DNA of 64,000 nt from Phoronis australis (GCA_002633005.1 NMRA01000062.1:132220-196219); one strand, 5' to 3'; counted from the first letter of the stretch, positions 1 to 12,830 are shown. The notes: generated by a model from the letters alone, not told the origin. Numbers and translations are program-made.

Positions 1-1432
1 GAGGGTGGAAGAGGCTAGGGGTAGGGGGGTAGAAGAGGGTAGGGGAAGGGGGAACGGAAGAAGAGTGGGATGGATGAGGGTTTAGAAATAGAGCATCATT
101 CTGGATTGAGTTTTTACCAAATAGATTTCTGCTAATTTTTATGCAATTTTTAAACAAAAAAATGGGAAATAGTATCTTTAACTACAGTCTGGTCTCAGTT
201 CATATATCAACCTCAACAAATATGTAATAAAGTAGAGGCGATCAAAGGTTATATGATACTAGATGGTATTGATGACCTCTAGTGTGTTATCCTTCATTGC
301 ACTAATGATCTCAGAGTACCACTATTACCAAAGTATACAGATTACGAAATCCAGTTGTTTAAACTGATAAATGTTATCTGCAATCAACCAAGGCAGATTA
401 CACAAAACTTGCAATGCAGGAACCACTCAACCTTTAGGGGGGGCACCAATTCTTTGCAGGCATGACTAGAAAATGGCAATGGGAAACCGTTTTAATGCTA
501 TACATGACTGTTCCTCAGGATGCTTTAGTTGCCCCCCCACTTGTAAGATCAAGTCATCAAGACCCATTTGCAACATCCTAGACATCCAGCTTCAGTTGCC
601 CCAACTGTTTACATAGGAGCATACAATCCTATATTCATTATAGAGATCCATGGTACTTATACATCTGACACTGGAGCAGCTTCGGTAAACATTCTCCAAT
701 TTGGGACAGCAAAAAAATAAATAAATTATGTTCTTAAAGGTAGCAGCTTAAGTCCCAAAATCTAGAAGATGGCAACACCAGCCATCCCAAATTCAAGAAT
801 CACCAGAAAGACGGCAAAATTACCCACTCCGTAGATTAAAACACATTGTCCGAAATTCAAGAAAAATGGTGAACGCCAAAATAGTCCTTGTTCCAAATTC
901 AAAGAAAATCCAATTTTGCGGAAGTTTCCGCATCCCAAGTTCTAGAGACTGTCAGAAATTTTAGAGACTTTTCCCAATTGGAGAATTTTTACGAAGCTTC
1001 TTAGTCATCATATTTGTTGAGATATTTGACAATTCCACCATACTGCATGCTAGAAAAGTATTTTAAAAGAATTGCAATCATAAAACTAAACAAACCCAGA
1101 AGTCATGGTGATTTTTCCCAAAGGAAGGATTGGTATGTAATTGGGTGCCGTGGGTAACTTGGGTGGGTATCAGGCTAAGCCCCTGATGGGTATTTCATTC
1201 TTTAAGTGTGGTCTCAAGTTTCACGACTTTGATTAAAACATAGATGTCGTATTAAAAACAGGAATTATACACTTTCCTTAAACAACTAAACCAACAGGGC
1301 CGATAAGGTTTAAAAAATGTTTGTTAGGTTTTTTAATACTTTTCATAGAAGAACGAGGCCCATATTCATCACCCAAAATGTGTCATCAAGGGTATCTTTT
1401 ATTGAATAATTATTGTAATATCATAATCCCTA
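1..1432. other. No gene seen; G-rich tract at the left edge
   Basis: Positions 1-60 hold at least five runs of three or more G on the plus strand, a G-quadruplex-prone tract cut by the window edge. The rest is AT-rich with no exon-like open segment or recognised repeat. Confidence 0.5.
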
Positions 1433-3011
1433 ACACAAGCAACGTGGAGCATCGATATGCCCCCACCATGTGCATCTCATATATAACAGGGATTCAAGGG
1501 GTGGTCATTATTTCAAACATTCACACTACAGGGAGCAATACTGAAGGTGGGGGCACAAAGCAAGCAAGATATTCTCTTATCAATATTTATACACCAGCCA
1601 CTTTTCGTTATGATTCTTCAAGAGGTATTTGGAAGATAGGAAAGCGGAAGACAAATATGAACATTCATCAAGGAACTTGGTAGATATCAAAGCAAACACA
1701 AAGAAAAACAAACTGCTACCAGAGGACATGAGTAGTCGGATTTCTTCTGGAATCTTATTCTTATCAATAGAAAAACTCCCCAAATTTCATGAAGATCCTT
1801 CAAAGAACTTGGTACATATTGAGCCACAGGCAAAAAACAAAATTGTCACAAATGGAAAACGTAGTAAACGGATTCGTCCAAAAATCTTTGTTCGCTGCGC
1901 TATTCCCACATAAATGCCGATTTTCACAATAATTCCAGAATGGTTTGGTCAACAGCAATATACGATAGATGGCGTACAATATATTGAATCCACTTGAAAA
2001 TGAAAAGGCATCGTTTCCTTAGAAACTCATTTGCAAAATTTTGTGACAATCAGTCACTAGGGGGTACATCACTAGTCGTATCTGTCTAAAAGTCATTGTC
2101 ATTCATTGGCACCTTCATAGGACTATACTTACCACAATTTACAAAGACCCCTTAAGATCAAGAGATATAGCTATAGCTACAAAAATGCCACTAGGTGGCA
2201 CCAGAGTAGTCGGAGTCATCCGAAAATTATCGTCAGCCGTCCTCTTCTCAGTGGGAATACATCTGCTAATTTTCATTATTGTTTCAGCAGTTTTGCGGAT
2301 AGAGGCAGATGCCAAATATACATTTAAAAACAATAAAACTGGCCACCAGATGGTACTAACGAGTTATATTTATTCTAAAATGTAAAGGCTTATTTGCCAA
2401 ATTTCATGAAAATCTGTCGAGGGGCAAAAATTAAACAAATGCCACTATGGGACACAACGGTAGCTCAATACCTGCAAAAGTCGTGGTGGTCCGTTGTCAT
2501 GTTTGTAATACACTTGTCAAGTTTCACAATGATCCTAGACGGGCAAGAGATCTTTTATCTATGCAGCTGCTATAATATGGAATTCTTTTAGATCAGAAAT
2601 TAAACGGTCCAATTCAATTACTACCTTTAAAGTAAATATTATAAAGTGGCTGTAATTTACTTTACCTTTTATACCCTGCCTGTCTTAATCATGTCATTTT
2701 TTTCATTGTCGTAAATACTCTCACTGTCTAGAATCATCTCTTAATTTATTTCATCTGTCTTAGTTAAATTTTTATCATTATTTGTCATTTAGTTATTGTC
2801 TTAATTCTCAACCTGTTTTAATTCATGATTGTATCCTTGTTACGTATATTTCATTGTTGTTTTATTACTTCATTGTATTATATTACTGTTTTTCTTGTTG
2901 AGGGCCCTCTTGGAAAGCAGGGTGGATGCTATAAAGCCACTGTCTCCAGACGGACATATTATAGTCAGACATAGATGACTGCAATGTACAACCAATATAA
3001 ATATGGGTGCA
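1433..3011 (+). mobile_element. Helitron-like non-autonomous element, copy 1, with satellite core
   Basis: Left end ACACAAGCAACGTGGAGC matches the left end of the 41949-42890 copy (ACAAGAGCAACGCGGAGC). The core is made of degenerate monomers sharing phrases with copy 2 such as 'AAATTTCATGAAGATCC' and GCCACTAGGTGGCAC (2187-2201; degenerate at 2053, 2341 and 2441). The right end has an imperfect hairpin around CCAATATAAATATGGG followed by TGCATAA, like copy 2. A LINE-type tail (about 2600-2935) interrupts it. Conserved ends, a terminal hairpin and an internal tandem core resemble Helitron/Helentron non-autonomous elements. That class is inference. Confidence 0.55.
2600..2935 (+). repeat. LINE-type 3' tail fragment
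   Basis: T-rich stretch ending in TTGTTGAGGGCCCTCTTGG and AAAGCAG, similar to 4380-4712. The TTGAGGGCC...GGAAAGCAG ending is typical of 3' tails of non-LTR retrotransposons in marine invertebrates (from memory). No reverse transcriptase is left. Confidence 0.45.
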
Positions 3012-4115
3012 TAAAAACAATTTTGCATGGTGTTAAATCGGAAAAGGCATCTTGACCAAGACAAGGCCTCTCATCTCAGCGGCACACCCAGAATACACAG
3101 CAAGACATTACAGCACTAAGCACTTGCTCAGGCAGCTGTCATTGAAATACTTCATTTTCTCCCACCTCATACTTGTTCCTTCGACGGAAATAACTTTGCG
3201 AGTTGGAAAAACAATTTATTTCGTGAACATAATCTTATGAGTAACAACAACATCATTGTTGTATAAATATTCTGCGTTTGCGATTAAAATATATTTTGAG
3301 TCGAGCAAATAATACGCAGCAGCATTCAAGAGGGGAAATGAATTTACAGATTGAATTCATGCCAAAGTCCACCACCTTCAGTTGAGACTAGTTATATAAT
3401 GCTGGGAATATGTTATAGATTATAGTACCTGTATCTGGGTTCTTGACAGCACAGTGATAAGTCTGCATCTTGACAAGACAATGCTAAGTCTCAAGCTAAC
3501 TTTTGCTGGGCTGTGAAGCCTACCAAGCCATGTTGTTATCTTATGGTATTCCATGAGCACATACTCCCAATGAAACAGTAACTAAGAAGTACCGGTAGTC
3601 CACCAGAGCACCACCCAACGAGGTGGGGTCAGACGATTTCCACCAAATTTGACTCATAGGTAGTCATAAGGGATCTATAATCAGTGGTAAAATTGCATTG
3701 TACCCAGACTCTAAGTCAATAACTTTTACAACAGTGAAGCCATGTTCTCAGACACCAAAAGGCTGATTTTAACTCTGCACTTTTTCTAAGATGAAAGCTA
3801 CTGGACTAATAGTCATTTAACAATGTTAAGTGATGCCAATATACTGCGATTCAAGTATCTTGAAAAAAATCAGTGATTTACCACCCACATTGGTTAGTTC
3901 CACTACGCTCCCCCCCTCCTATTTCATACGCACTATTATACCTCATCTGCACTCATTGCCAAGAAAATGAAACCTTGACTTTAATATTAAACAAGCATGG
4001 TACATCCATCATACAAAATAAAAACATTGTCAGCCAACGTGTTAGTTATGTATTTTGGCAAACATACTTTAACAGAAATGAGACGGCTTTGACAGCATGT
4101 GGTAATACCAAGTTT

Positions 4116-4341
4116 TTAAAAAATCTTTTTCATGTCCTTCAAGAAATTATTTCGCAATTGAGCTTCGTCTTTCTGACAATTCCGCAACAAATCGTTCACG
4201 GCTCTCTTACGGCAAAATTCGATTACACCCTCCTTAAGGAAGGGGATACTGGTAAAGTTTCCAACTTGATTTTGAATCCCGTGTGACATACGTTGTCGCA
4301 CTTGACACATATTGACGCCCAGAATCAATTTAACAAAAAGT
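4116..4341 (-). CDS. Candidate terminal exon of an unrecognised gene
   Basis: After an acceptor (TTTGCTACACAG) the frame stays open for about 75 residues and ends KDMKKIF-stop. The composition is protein-like (charged, amphipathic: FLKEGVIEFCRKRAVNDLL). I do not recognise the family. It could end the minus-strand gene suggested by segments up to 18.1 kb, but its entry phase (2) does not match the exit phase (1) of 5784-6186, so an exon would be missing. It could also be a transposon remnant. Confidence 0.3.
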
Positions 4342-4379
4342 GTTCTGTGTAGCAAATATCATGCCTTCAATATCCTCAC

Positions 4380-4712
4380 GCCAAACTATGGTATTTTATT
4401 CATCTATATACATAATGTCTTGTACTTTTATTAACTACTATTTATTATTTATTTAGTATTTATTTTTAATTTAATCATTTGTCTTATAATTTTAGTAGCT
4501 TTTATTTTATTGTTTGTTTATTATTATATATCTTGATTCATCAGTCTTTCCCTGTCAGTTTCATGTTCATCATAGATTGTTTACGTCTTGTCTTTCATTT
4601 TTGTAAGTCTGTGTGTCTTACTGTATTTTTATGTTTTTTATTGAGGGCCTCCATGGAAAGCAGTGAAAACTGATGGGGTTACCCTCATTGTAAATATCAC
4701 AGTAAATAAAAA
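4380..4712 (+). repeat. LINE-type 3' tail, fuller copy
   Basis: AT-rich stretch with TTTTATTGAGGGCCTCC, GGAAAGCAG and CTGATGGGGTTACCCTC, then TAAATAAAAAA. This is the usual layout of a LINE 3' UTR: a GAGGGCC...GGGGTTACCC segment before an A-rich end. Related to 2600-2935. Confidence 0.5.
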
Positions 4713-4837
4713 AGGTACTGGCATCAGCCGTTCCGACGTTTTACACTATGTCTTGTCTATAATATACAGAGAGTATACAAGAGTAACAAGTATTACAAGT
4801 CAGCCAAATTTACAGAATGTTTTTTAACTTACAGATG

Positions 4838-4890
4838 TCCCTTCCCCTCCCCCATCCCCCCCCCCCACCCCTCCACTCGCCCTCACACTA
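4838..4890. repeat. C-rich tract (G-rich on minus)
   Basis: Several runs of C including eleven or more in a row; i-motif/G-quadruplex-prone low-complexity DNA. Confidence 0.6.
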
Positions 4891-5027
4891 CAAGTCTTAT
4901 TTTTCAACTAATTACCATAAAATTTACACTCATCGTGTATCTCCTGAAAAGCTCAAGGCCTATTGTTTTGGGGCAAAATCTGACACAAGATGATGTTGCG
5001 ATGGCCTATTTCTCAAGAATTATTTGC

Positions 5028-5353
5028 TGGGGCCCATTCCAAGAAATTGACTTATTGACTTAAGTATAAGATTTGTCTTGACTTCCAAACTTTCAAACTT
5101 CCACATTTGGCAAAATAGTCAAAATTATTAAAAAAACTTTTATCAAAAGCGTAAGTCAAACTTATAAGATCTCTTTCTTGAAACGGTCTTGAGGCCCCCT
5201 ATATTAATATAGGGGGCCTCGCTTTTGAGGTCCAAAATTCAATTTTTTGCCTATGTCATTTTAATAAGAATACGTCATTTTAAATAATAAGCTGTTGTTC
5301 ACTAAAATTTAATATTTGTCTTAACCAAGTCAGTTCTCTTGGAATGGGCCCCA
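5028..5353. mobile_element. MITE with terminal inverted repeats and a central 30-bp palindrome
   Basis: Left end TGGGGCCCATTCCAAGAAAT reads inverted at the right end (TCTCTTGGAATGGGCCCCAG), giving TIRs of about 25 bp around 325 bp. Near the middle, 5191-5220 is a perfect palindrome centred on ATATTAATAT with GAGGCCCCCT arms. No coding capacity. Confidence 0.7.
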
Positions 5354-5783
5354 GAGCTCTAGCTCTGAGATTGTTTGAAGGAATCTTTTTGAAATTTGAT
5401 TTGGTGTTTGCTTTTGTTTGCAGAATTGTATTAATTACAACCTACAATAACGTGATAACCTATATCACCACATCAGATATCGCAGGCAGTTAATAGGGGT
5501 AACAATCAACTGGGACTCGGAACATTTTGACTTCATCAAGCACTGCCCCCCCATCACTGATATTTTGACCTCCCATCCATCACATGGCAAATTTCTCAAT
5601 TCCTACTCTACCCCAACACATGTTCTGAACAATTTCACGAATATCAATAATTATGTATGATCCCTCATACAACACCATACATCAGTATCAATATCAAAGT
5701 AATAAATCTGTCTAAAAACCAAAAATAGGGGTACTCCCACATATCAGAGTATAATTAAATTCATAAAAAGTATTCAGACTCAC

Positions 5784-6186
5784 CTATAATCTTTAGTTCA
5801 ATGAGGAGTCTCAATACACGTACAGGCCCGCATCGTAAGACCAGCTTACATAGTTCCAGAACAGCTTTCCTCAACACTGTTGAGTAGACCGCCTCCATGA
5901 TGACCTCGGAAAGGAAAGTTTCATCCGGCCATATAGCCTTAAACTCCACAGTCATGTTACAGCCATGCCGATATGGGTGAAACGTTAGCATCGGCCGCCA
6001 AAACGTATTGCATATGTTGGTGACGTTATCGGAATCGGTCAAAAAGAGGCTGGCTGTTGAGTTTACTTCTGATTGGTTGTCATACGTGTCGTGGTTATCT
6101 TCACCGTCACTCATACTGTGGTATCCACCCTGACCGCAGGCAGGCAGTTCTCCAGTGTCTGAATCTGATTTCTTTGTAACGTGAAT
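5784..6186 (-). CDS. Candidate exon of an unrecognised minus-strand gene (403 nt)
   Basis: Open for 134 codons between an acceptor (TCCTATGCAG) and a strong donor (GTGAGT). An acidic, Ser/Asp-rich start (SMSDGEDNHDTYDN) is followed by a folded-looking part (NTFWRPMLTFHPYRHGC) and a hydrophobic helix with leucines (AVLELCKLVLRCGPVRVLRL). Length, splice signals and composition suggest a real exon. I do not recognise the family. Phase 0 in, 1 out, compatible with 6551-6677 as its upstream neighbour. Confidence 0.45.
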
Positions 6187-6550
6187 CTGCATAGGAGACC
6201 ACAACAATATTCAATATGAATAACATGAAATATCCCAGACACTGTTTGATATTCACTAGCCATAACAGTGAGTACTAGTAAGATAAATTATTTTACTTGA
6301 CAAGGTTCCACCAAAAGATAAACTCCACGCGAACACGGTTAGGGAAGTCCAAGGTGAGAAAGAAAATTGCAAGACTCACTGTTTTGTACCATAAAAGCAC
6401 CACTATAGTACCTATCCATAGACACAAAACATTGTTCATTGCAGCTAAAACACTTCCTCAATTTGACCAAAAATAGATCTGTGATATGAATGCTTACATA
6501 CAAACGCAGATAAACTTGCCAAAGCCAACGGAACCACATGAAAGGCCTAC

Positions 6551-6677
6551 CTCACAGTAGGTGTCAATAGTGAGGTGGTTAGAATCTATGGCAGAACATT
6601 GGGGTGTGACTTTCATGGACAATGCGGCCAAATGCACCACGGTTTGTAAACCGCAATGTTGATGAGATCTAGCCAGA
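6551..6677 (-). CDS. Candidate exon, unrecognised
   Basis: Frame reads HQHCGLQTVVHLAALSMK and on to TIDTYCE, then donor GTAGGC. The acceptor is weak: CTCTCAG (start 6677) or GGCTAG (start 6668). Exit phase 0 fits the exon at 6186. Function unknown. Confidence 0.35.
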
Positions 6678-7613
6678 CTGAGAGTGTTGTCCATAAACAA
6701 TACAACAACAATTTCACGTAGGAAGATATTGTCAGATTCGTTAGTGGCATAAAATCAGTTGCGAAAGTTTTGATTCGTAGTTGATTTCATTTAATTTTCA
6801 TAATTTGTATTTTGGCCTTCCTAAGTACAAAGGCACTTCAGGCAAAAATGCTAATTTTACATGGGTTACTGAAAAGACACACTGTCTTAAATTAATGATT
6901 GAAATCCTTTTGAAAAAGATTTAATTTCATTGCACGACCATCATGTAACATCTTTCCTGGTTTAGAGTCTTTGGCGTATGTAAACATTTGTTCGGAACTT
7001 TGAGTACTCCAAATTTTAGTGATTTTTGCTTCAAAACAAAAAGTTACAATCATAAGAAGAATTTTTTTCGTTGTTTTGTTTTGTTTTGATGCCCCCCATA
7101 TTTTCTATGCAATAACTAAAGACAAAAATTAGTGGTCACCAAATTCGTGTCTGAGATTTTTTTAGCTCAAACAGTGTGGCACCCAGACTCTCTCCCTCAG
7201 TAAAAAGCAAACATAGATTACAACAATAAATAGTGGCCTATAAAAATAATACATTTTCAGGAAACACTTTCATGGGTGAGGAGGTATAGCTTTGTTTTGA
7301 TACTTGTCAAAATGGCAATAATTGTGAAAAATCTTTAATCTTTATTATAGAATATATCTGGCAAAGTGCAGATGCAGGTATCATCATGAGACAATAGCAC
7401 CATCTAGTGGCAAATACAAAAAGCTCTACTACATAATAGCTGATCTGCATAGCAAAGTTATGTTTCTCATCTGTTAGTTTTTGACCAAAACACAACATAT
7501 TTCAATAGAATATGGAAAGTTGACTGTCTGGTGTTTATGACAGGCAGACATTATAAGACACAGGGGAACAAGTACCCCATTCATATGGGGTATAGTACTA
7601 GTGTTTGACTCAC

Positions 7614-7674
7614 CATAACACTCATCTCCAAATTTCCAACAAACACCCATGCTCACTTTAATGTCTCTGAATAC
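7614..7674 (-). CDS. Candidate short exon, unrecognised
   Basis: 61 nt between GAGACAG and GTGAGT, encoding VFRDIKVSMGVCWKFGDECY. Entry phase 0 matches the exit phase of 8713-8990; exit phase 1 does not match the next candidate (6677), so either a small exon is missing or this is chance. Confidence 0.3.
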
Positions 7675-8712
7675 CTGTCTCTCATACCAAAAAGTACGAA
7701 ATCTGTTTATCATGAGGCAACTCCTACGCTAACATTTAGGGATTTGCTACCCCAACGCCAAATCAATCTTAAGCCAGACTGTAACTAACCCACCCTAATC
7801 CATTCAGAAATTAACACGTGGCTTAGCCACGCTGCTGAAGAAATCTTATTTGCTAATTTCTCCGATAATGCATCGATTTTTAAAGATTCAAAGATGGCTA
7901 ATATTTACTTTTTAATTTTCAAAACATATTGGTTGCCTTACTTATTGTTCGTCTTTTCACTTTGAAACTAGTGCGCTAAACAGGCGCCTTGCTTATGACC
8001 GCAATTATCTCAATCAATACCCATTCGGTCAAACCCATGAATAGCGACTAGCTGACTTCAATCTGTGACGGCACCATCAAGCATTTGATGTGCCAAGGAA
8101 GACACTGGATACTCTGGGGTGACCAGTGCATGCTTTCTCGTCCACTTGCGTGTAAATCCCATTAGCGTAAGAGTTTCTCAACTGTCATTGACTAATGAAC
8201 AGTCAGAGTTGCAGCAGCAGGAGTTATCTCCCACTGCGTGAGTCTGACAGACAAGTAGCTTACCACCACTTGACGTTTATCCTAATAGTCCAATCTTCAA
8301 AATGTTGTTTTTCAATGCCCATGCTGGGTTTAACGCCAAGCTCCAGATGTTTGAGTTCTCCCATTTGACTACCTACCGTGTTAACCCCGAAGAGTTATTT
8401 GTAGTAGTTATGAAGTAACATGAAGTGAAATAAATATAAGTCAACCTTTTGACTACAAAACACAAGATCCTAACAATTATAACCTAAGGGACAAAACAAG
8501 AACAGCGCTACGGGTAACAACTTTTCGTTGCCTGTCCATAACACGTAGCATGTTTGTTAGCATGTCTGTTGGTTGTCTGTAAAACTTGATGTGTTAGTTG
8601 AACAATAGTTTTTTATTTCATACTGTGAATGGAGATTTCAGACACTGTTTCAAATTGCTACTGACCAACCTCTCCTAAGTGAAAATAAGAAATATGATGT
8701 CATGTAGGGTAC

Positions 8713-8990
8713 CTTATATTTGTTGTCGGAGGAGATGCCAGGTTTTTCTTTCTTTATCTTTGTTTCAGAATCAGACGATTGCCATTGGAGATCACATGAC
8801 AAACGCTGTTCATCGGAAGATAGCTCACTTTGATCATGTGACAGCTGGGTGTGGTCATGCGACTGTTGCCTGTGGTCATGTGATGGTCGACAATGATCAT
8901 GTGACTCCCCACTAAAATCACTTGACCATTCACTGAAGTCATACGATTGTTGATTTCCTAGCCAAACATTTGGCGGCACTGTAAACATTT
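8713..8990 (-). CDS. Candidate exon with SHDH-type repeats, unrecognised
   Basis: Open from an acceptor (TTTTTTCAG) for 92 codons to AAG|GTACCC. It starts MFTVPPNVWLGNQQS, then has repeats SHDHCRP, SHDHRQQ, SHDHTQL, SHDQSEL, and ends in a Lys/Ser-rich part (KIKKEK). The DNA beneath is a short repeat of CACATGA(T/C)CA, so the frame may be open because of the repeat and not because of selection. Phase 1 in, 0 out. Confidence 0.35.
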
Positions 8991-9107
8991 CTGAAAAAAT
9001 GTTTAAGATTGTAAATTCAGTCACAAACAGATATTACCGGTAGTTGTAAAAACAGTAATTGATAAAAATTGGACTTTGCAATAAAGGGATTATTAAATTT
9101 GGTACCA

Positions 9108-9109
<2 letters not shown>

Positions 9110-9147
<38 letters not shown>
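9110..9147. repeat. (AAT)n microsatellite
   Basis: About 12 AAT units ending in AACAACAA. Confidence 0.9.
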
Positions 9148-9148
<1 letters not shown>

Positions 9149-9913
9149 CAATACTCTGAAACACAAACAAAATGGAAGTTTACAAAGTTAACTTACCTAA
9201 ATCATAGAACATTAATTACCAATACAGACACACTTTCAAAGTTTGTAAGGCCTTTATACAAAACACCAACAAGCAATCAATATAAGTTACAACTTATGAC
9301 AATTCATCACATATGTATGCTTAACACACGTGTGTCTCAATGGTGGAGATTTATAAAAAATTGACTTCATAGTTACCGTAGCAACGATTGGTACACAACA
9401 ATATGACCAAGATACCATGCTGAGTAGCGCCAATTACCAACAAAAAAACAATTTGTCAATGCCAGAAAGGTCGACATCCCTTGCAAATCATTTCTTACGC
9501 CAGGCATCGGTAATATGGTCCGTTCCAAATGTAGTGCCATCTACAAAAATCTTAGTTTTGGTTCATGTTTCAGAGTAGAACCCTTTTTAAAAGGTCATTA
9601 TGCAGTCAGTTTTATCCTTAATTTTACACAGTCTACACAGACAGAGCAAGACGGTTTATAGGTTCGTTCAATAGTTGCTGCAAGCGATAAACGATAAAAC
9701 AATACGTGTTTCAAAGAAAATATTGAAAACTCAGATACAACCACCTGGCCCATCTAATTTTACTGTTTAAAGTAGTAAATAATGGCATTTGGATAAGGTA
9801 CAGTAATATGGAGCTCACTGACTTCATTCATTACCTCAAACTTCATTTTAGTTTTGATATTCACACTTTCAACAGTACCTAACGTTAGTGCTCTATGAAA
9901 CCTTAACCTACAG

Positions 9914-10219
9914 ATTGCAAACATTTTTAAGTCTGGTCTGCACGCCATCTGTTGGCCCCATCACATGATCTAACTAAAGAACACAGGTATAAAAAGATTT
10001 CTGCCCCCCGACCTGGACTCAAACTCCGGACCTTTTGCTGACCCTGCAGACACTCTAGTACACAAAGCCGTCAGGACCACTGGTTGAACACACGGTTAGC
10101 AGGAGGTCCTGGTTCAAGTCCTGTTTGGGCCAGCAATCTTTTCAAACTTATGTTTATTAGGTTAGTACGTAATGTGGACAACAGGTAGAGTGTGGACAAG
10201 ACTTTAAAATGTTTGTGAT
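9914..10219. mobile_element. TIR element carrying a tRNA-like sequence, copy 1
   Basis: The outer arms, ATTGCAAACAT...GGTCTGCACGCCATCTG and an inverted GTGTGGACAAGACTTTAAAATGT, match the arms of the 21.4-21.6 kb copy. Inside are tRNA T-arm-like stretches: ACTCAAACTCCGG (minus reading) and GGTTCAAGTCC (plus reading, about 10108-10130). Not a functional tRNA: no complete cloverleaf found. Confidence 0.55.
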
Positions 10220-11969
10220 CTATACTTCCAGTTCAAGATTTACATACAAACATGCAGACTGTAAACCATTTAACAGACATTTCAAAATCTCAAAAGAAAA
10301 CCCAGCACTTTAGCAGTGTAGGGCATACAGGCATATGGTGACTTGAATGATTCTTTGGTGCATGGGTATAACTCAGTTGATTTGTCAGAAACACAAACTA
10401 TCCCTACAGTTTTAACTACTGTCTCCATGTTGTATTACCAGAGTCATCAAAGGTCAGAGTTCAACATAAATAGCCTTATAGAACTACAGAAGTACAAGGA
10501 CCAAGCTTTACTGAATAGTTCGCCAATAACAATTTAAGAAACAAAAAAACTTTCGACCTTACATAGAACCCCCGGCTCAGTACATCAGTGAACAGAATAA
10601 CAAGTTGAAGATAATTATAGTCAAAACAGAGATGACCTATTTAATCCAGGCTGAAACTTAGTGACATACATCATAGATTTTTTAAAACCTAACCTATCAA
10701 TAAACTGGAAGACAGGTTTCTGTACCACCATCTACAAAAATCGCAACATTTTAAGGTCACAGACCTAAGGCAAATAACAACACACACAGAATTGAGAAAT
10801 ACTAATCACATGATTAGACATCACATGACATAAATGTTTATTTAACACATCACATCCTCATGATGTTTGTGTTCAATAGGACTGCATTGCTCAACTCAAA
10901 CTTTCAACAATTTTGATTGTTTAAACAGCAACTAAAACCATGTTTGGTCAAAAACAGACTTGATTTTGACGAGACACAGAACTACAAAACAGGCTGAGAA
11001 GTGTTTTTCTGTTTTTCGGAGCTTGGACAAAATGACATATTGTCGCTACTGATGTGAGCCCAGTATTGGTGACGAGTAAGTTGACATTCAGTGGCTACCG
11101 CGAATTTTCGAAAATGGGCTCACCAAAAAGTACGCCGATGAGCATATTTTTAGAAAAATTTCCAAAATTATGCCCATAGGCACATTTTAAGTAACTGTTT
11201 GCATGTTTAGAAAATCTGATGGATTTTTCTAGAATAGGCATGTACATAATATATTTTGATGTAAAATGTTTATTTTGGGAAAACAAAAAATATATATATT
11301 TTGACTATCATTAAGAGATATTAAGTGACATTTTGGTACTGACAATTAGCACAATATAAAGGACAGTTTTAACGCAGTGTATTTGCTGAATGTAAAATAA
11401 GTATGGACGAATGAAAGTGTTACTAGTGAGACACACCAGCATACATTAAAAAGAATGTTTTTAATTCAAAAAAACTTACAATTAATGTTTGTTTAACAAA
11501 AACTGCATCATAAAATGATTGACAAATTTTCCACAAATTCACTCCCCTTTTCGAAAATACGCATGAGCGCATACTTTTAAGTTTCATTTGGCCATAGAAC
11601 TCTAGCTCTGGAATGCCAAGTTACGAACACGTAACCAATGTATTCTATTATTAGAGCTTGCAACCCCAAGACTATCTGCAAGAGTTTTCACTATGAATTT
11701 CCGGTTGTCAGCTCCATTGACTTTTGATAGGGTGTTGTAGTTATCAAATCAAGCCTAATTTCATTGCTTCAGTTTCATTTTGACATCTTTTGTGTTCATC
11801 TAGGGAGATTCTTGAGCTACAGTTCCAGACAATGAGATTTCCCGCCAAAATTAGTCAACAAACCTGACAATTACATTGGTCATTCTTTAAATGCACCAGC
11901 CCATGACCGTGGCCAGATACCAGGAATAGTCTGGCGTCCGATATCTTTTCATCTCCAATCCTAGAATCA

Positions 11970-12088
11970 TTTTCAACAACCTATCAAACTACATGCTAGG
12001 AGTTTTTCAACAAGAAAATTTTGGGTATTTTCAACAACCTATCAAACTACATGCTAGGAGTTTTTCAACAAGAAAATTTTGGGTATTT
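11970..12088. repeat. Perfect 58-bp tandem duplication
   Basis: The segment starting TTTTCAACAACCTATCAAAC recurs 58 bp later without a difference, implying a recent duplication. Confidence 0.9.
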
Positions 12089-12672
12089 AAGTCAAGTTAC
12101 CGAACTTTAAGGAATAAGAAGTGACTTTTGATTTTTGAATGTTTTTTCGGCAACTCTAAATGAAAAGTACTAACTAACAAGTGTTTACTTAACTTTTAAA
12201 AAACTAATCGTGTTTGCGTACCTAAGTGTGTGCCTTTGCGTTTGCATATTAAATTTAATTCAGTTGTTTCTATAATAATTCACTTGTGCAATGTTTACCT
12301 GTTGCCCAAACACTTTTTTGTTAATTTGATTTCTGAGCAGTGAATGTTATCTGTAGTATTTACCAATGTCCGTGAAATAAAATTTGCAAAAACAAAAAGT
12401 TTACCTTGTAAAAAAATCCAATCCAATACTTTGTGTTCCTGACAGCACACACTGTACTTGATAAGTATCCTGCTCTTGGCAGACTATCTCACTTTTTGAA
12501 TTTTTCCCGCCACCCAGTCAAAATACTGTTGTAATTTCCCACGTGACATAGCGCTATTTTCCTGTTCAACTAAAGAAAAAAACAGGACGTTTTAAGGGTT
12601 TTTGAGACACCCGCAATTGCCTATTTTGCTTGAAAAAACAACAAAAAAGCAGTCGGGTACTTTTGGGTTTAA

Positions 12673-12830
12673 CGTCTCCCGTTTGACAAAAAAAACGCTG
12701 TCGTCTATGTGTGTTGCAGTGAACATTTCACCCTTGCGTTTTCCAATAAGCCCTGCTTTGTGTTTGAAAATCTTGCTTTACAATCCAGTTGTCCCATTTT
12801 TTCATTCTCAAATGTTGACAACTATGGAAC
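12673..12830 (+). pseudogene. Possible THAP-domain remnant
   Basis: A frame reads RLPFDKKNAVVYVCCSEHF, then LALQSSCPIFSFSN. The CSEHF block followed some 25 residues on by a CPIFSF-like end resembles the second half of a THAP zinc finger (CxxH...AVPTIF). The first cysteine pair is not in the same frame. A decayed P/Kolobok-type transposase or gene fragment is possible; chance is not excluded. Confidence 0.25.

Noticed and set aside
10080-10135. Functional tRNA gene
   Set aside because: B-box-like sequence only; no complete cloverleaf or acceptor stem, and it sits inside a repeated TIR element.
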